In this document: positions 7,168-9,149 of the stretch, piece by piece
Layout: the number at the start of each line of letters is the position of its first letter
Position numbering within the stretch: the stretch's first letter is position 1
Source of the DNA: Terriglobales bacterium
Lineage (GTDB): Bacteria; Acidobacteriota; Terriglobia; Terriglobales; Gp1-AA117
Assembly: GCA_030150795.1 (NCBI GenBank)
Contig: JASLFF010000509.1
Location: 1-9,149 of the forward strand
Reading direction: 5' to 3'
DNA: 9,149 nucleotides
Translations under genes and position numbers: made by a program
The notes under the pieces: model-generated
The model's input: only the letters and a program-made list of their open reading frames with translations
The model's database searches: none
What the model was told of the DNA's origin: nothing

Positions 7168-8236
7168 GGGCCAGCGCCTTGCTCTCCTTGGCACGGACAC
7201 GAGGAAGTACTTCATTCCCAAAATAGACCATCGAATCCAGCTTAGGCCAACCAGAAATAATGAATTGGGTTACGCCAAGATTCCCATATTCCAGCAGGGC
7301 CAATGCAACTTCATCATAAGAGCCAACCAGGGCGATGGCCGGAGCGCCGTGGCTGCGCACCGCTCCCGCCCACAAATATGGAGAAAGCCATTCCTTTTCG
7401 GCCGCATGATATATAGCAGCAATCGAGTGCGAATCAGTGCCGGAAATAAATCCACGTTCCGTGGACATGTTTTTTTTCTGCGCCAGGTTCTCTTCCACTA
7501 GCGCGTGAGATGCATCCAGCGCCTCCGCCCGCTTGGCCGCCGCGATGATCGACAACCGCAAGCCAAAATCGATTCCACGATTTAAAGCCGAAACCATGCT
7601 CTGCGCGATATTGGAGGGGGAATCGGCAAGCCGCATCCAACAATCCCCGTGTTGAACGGCAAGAGAACGCGCAGCTTCAGAGCCTCCGGCTACCAGAACC
7701 TCAGGGTGATCCCTGTGAGGTGAAATAAAGGGCGTGTTCAGCCAGCCACCCTCAATGCGGAAGTACCGGCCCGTGAAATTGACTTCTTTCCGTCGCCAGA
7801 AGCTGCGGCAGATGTGGAGAAATTCTTCTGTCCGATCATATCGTGCCTCATGGTCCAGGAAATCACCATAGCCACGCTGTTCTTCGGGAGAGTGGCCGGC
7901 AACCACATTCAAGCTAATGCGGTCTCCATAAAGACTCGAGAAGGTATTGACTTGTTGAACAAGCAAGGTCGGGGAGATCAGCCCCGAGCGTACCGCAACG
8001 ATGAACCTGATATTGCAGGTTTTGGAGGCCAGAGCAGCAGCAAGGAGTATGGGATCGGGAGTGCGAAAACCCAGATCGATCAGCACTGAATCGATACCTC
8101 CGGTTTCGGCTTTACGGCAGAATTCCGCTTGCGTCTGCAAGTCCGGCAGAGCGGTATTGATCTGTTGCTCCTGAACAGAACGGGTCATTATGCCTTTTTC
8201 ACCGCCTTGCACGAGTCTCCAGTGAAATCTCAGCAA
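7160..8236 (-). CDS. LLM-class flavin monooxygenase, SsuD-like (second copy)
   Basis: A 358-residue luciferase-like monooxygenase with a TIM-barrel, using reduced FMN and O2. It resembles alkanesulfonate monooxygenase SsuD. Features: the N-terminal strand RFHWRL (3-8); GGIDSVLIDLG (46-56); RSGLISPTLLVQQVNT (83-98), a flavin-site segment in the family; RISLNVVAGHSPEEQRGYGDF (106-126) with LDHEARYDRTEEF (127-139), typical SsuD-like; PEVLVAGGSEAAR (178-190); and a C-terminal GAPAIALVGSYDEVA with GVTQFIISGWP (about 297-331), also SsuD-like. The start is a TTG at 8236, needed to include the conserved RFHWRL strand. It has AAAGGAG 8 bases upstream and overlaps the preceding gene by 7 bases. Without sulfonate-transport genes nearby, its substrate is more likely a pathway intermediate. 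Good family call. Confidence 0.87.
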   Translation of the reverse strand: MLRFHWRLVQGGEKGIMTRSVQEQQINTALPDLQTQAEFCRKAETGGIDSVLIDLGFRTPDPILLAAALASKTCNIRFIVAVRSGLISPTLLVQQVNTFSSLYGDRISLNVVAGHSPEEQRGYGDFLDHEARYDRTEEFLHICRSFWRRKEVNFTGRYFRIEGGWLNTPFISPHRDHPEVLVAGGSEAARSLAVQHGDCWMRLADSPSNIAQSMVSALNRGIDFGLRLSIIAAAKRAEALDASHALVEENLAQKKNMSTERGFISGTDSHSIAAIYHAAEKEWLSPYLWAGAVRSHGAPAIALVGSYDEVALALLEYGNLGVTQFIISGWPKLDSMVYFGNEVLPRVRAKESKALAHA

Positions 8237-9149
8237 GGTTGTTTCTCCTTTAAGACACGCTTCTCGCTTAGGATAGGCAGCACTCCTCGTCCAAAATATT
8301 CCATTTCTTTAATGTCGGGCCAGCCTGTAAATAAGAACTGCGTGATACCCATGTTCTGATAGTGAAGGATGGCGGCTGCGACCTCCTGGAACGAGCCGAC
8401 CAGCGCGATGGCAGGCGATCCGAGATAAGGTACTGCGCCCGTCCAAAGCCATGGCGCAAGCCACCCGGAGTGTCCTTCTGCAATAGCGTATACGCGACGG
8501 AAACCTACTGAATCGGAGCGGGCTGCAAACTGCCAATGGGCCGTTTTGGCATCGGAGTTAAAATGCGCCAGCAGGGCCTGGCATGCCGCCACGGCCTCTG
8601 CATGAGTGAGTCGCGTGATAAGAGAAACCAATAATCCAATCTGCTTATTTACGGATTTGAGCAAGTCGCAGTGAGGCCGAAGATTTTCGTCACGATCAGG
8701 AAAGCGCCACAGGCAGTCTCCATGGTCCAGGGCCAGCGCCGCTGCTTGATCGGAGTTCCCTCCGACAAAGATTTCGGGGATAGATCGATCGTTTGAGACA
8801 AACGGCGTCCGCAACAGGGCTTTTTCCACACGGAAGTGCTTGCCACAAAAATCGATACCCGCTCCCCCCGGACCAGCGGCCCAGAGCGCCCGGCACAATG
8901 ACAGAAACTCGTTTGTACGCTCATAGCGCTCGTCATGGGGAAGGAAATCGCCGTAGTAGCACAGCTCGTGAGGAGTGTGCCCACAGACCATGTTCACACA
9001 AATGCGTCCCGGTAGCAGAGCCGATGCCGTGTTGATTTGCTGCACCCAATATGTGGGTGAAATGAGCCCTGAGCGGCAGGCGATCATGAACTTCATCTTT
9101 TCCGTGCGCAGTCCCAATTCAATGGAGAGCAGGGTTGGATCAGGGCGCG
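8230..9149 (-). CDS. LLM-class flavin monooxygenase, SsuD-like (first copy, 5' end outside window)
   Basis: The frame is open to the window edge, giving about 305 residues and lacking perhaps 55-60 N-terminal residues. The bases upstream of 9117 translate as RPDPTLLSIE, matching RTPDPILLAA of the second copy, so 9117 (TTG) is not the true start. Matching blocks include RSGLISPTYWVQQINT, GRICVNMVCGHTP, YGDFLPHDERYERTNEF and SPAIALVGSFQEV. By eye, about 60% of roughly 63 residues around these blocks are identical to the neighbour. An insertion, AAGPGGAGIDF, occurs where the neighbour is shorter. It differs at several positions (GHTPHELCYYGD against GHSPEEQRGYGD), so the copies have diverged, perhaps into different substrates or subunits. 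It comes first in the visible operon; the promoter is outside the window. Confidence 0.85.
   Translation of the reverse strand, partial: RPDPTLLSIELGLRTEKMKFMIACRSGLISPTYWVQQINTASALLPGRICVNMVCGHTPHELCYYGDFLPHDERYERTNEFLSLCRALWAAGPGGAGIDFCGKHFRVEKALLRTPFVSNDRSIPEIFVGGNSDQAAALALDHGDCLWRFPDRDENLRPHCDLLKSVNKQIGLLVSLITRLTHAEAVAACQALLAHFNSDAKTAHWQFAARSDSVGFRRVYAIAEGHSGWLAPWLWTGAVPYLGSPAIALVGSFQEVAAAILHYQNMGITQFLFTGWPDIKEMEYFGRGVLPILSEKRVLKEKQPC
8245..8251 (-). promoter_or_regulatory. Shine-Dalgarno deciding the TTG start at 8236
   Basis: AAAGGAG on the minus strand with an 8-base spacer to TTG. The next ATG (codon 17) would remove the conserved first beta-strand, so TTG is preferred. Confidence 0.75.

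Noticed and set aside
7160..9149. Sulfonate-scavenging (ssu) operon
   Set aside because: The flavin enzymes are SsuD-like, but there is no flavin reductase or ABC sulfonate transporter in view, and the coupled neighbours are an oxygenase and a capsule-type gene.

Overview
The window looks like part of a bacterial accessory or biosynthetic locus. It has dense short-gap operons, strong AGGAGG-type ribosome binding sites, and GTG and TTG starts. Base composition is moderately GC-rich by eye. Nothing identifies the organism. A soil-type Gram-negative such as an Acidobacteriota relative would fit, but that is only a guess. I see no RNA gene, CRISPR array, insertion sequence or phage gene.

Left arm, plus strand (1-3247): four genes follow each other with 3, 4 and 15 bases between them. 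The first runs in from beyond the window and has a GT-A-like glycosyltransferase segment; its last 60-80 bases look frameshifted. Next come a CgeB-like glycosyltransferase and a GT4-like glycosyltransferase whose best start is a GTG. Last is a 101-residue protein with a very lysine-rich tail (+22 charge in 56 residues).

Right arm, minus strand (3264-9149, read right to left): five genes that overlap or nearly touch. These are two paralogous luciferase-like (SsuD-type) flavin monooxygenases, the first cut by the window edge; a phytanoyl-CoA dioxygenase-family Fe(II)/2-oxoglutarate oxygenase; a KpsC/KpsS-like capsule-type protein; and a 663-residue protein I cannot assign. Three of the four junctions overlap (7, 8 and 4 bases), which suggests translational coupling. 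The arms converge, with only 16 bases between their stop codons.

Taken together (inference), the locus combines sugar transfer (three nucleotide-sugar-type transferases plus the capsule-type protein) with oxidative tailoring (two flavin oxygenases and one non-haem iron oxygenase). A glycosylated small molecule, a modified glycan or a modified surface polymer is plausible. No scaffold-building gene (PKS, NRPS, terpene cyclase) is visible. The most novel parts are the 663-residue protein, which carries a possible degenerate kinase-like motif order, and the lysine-rich small protein facing it.
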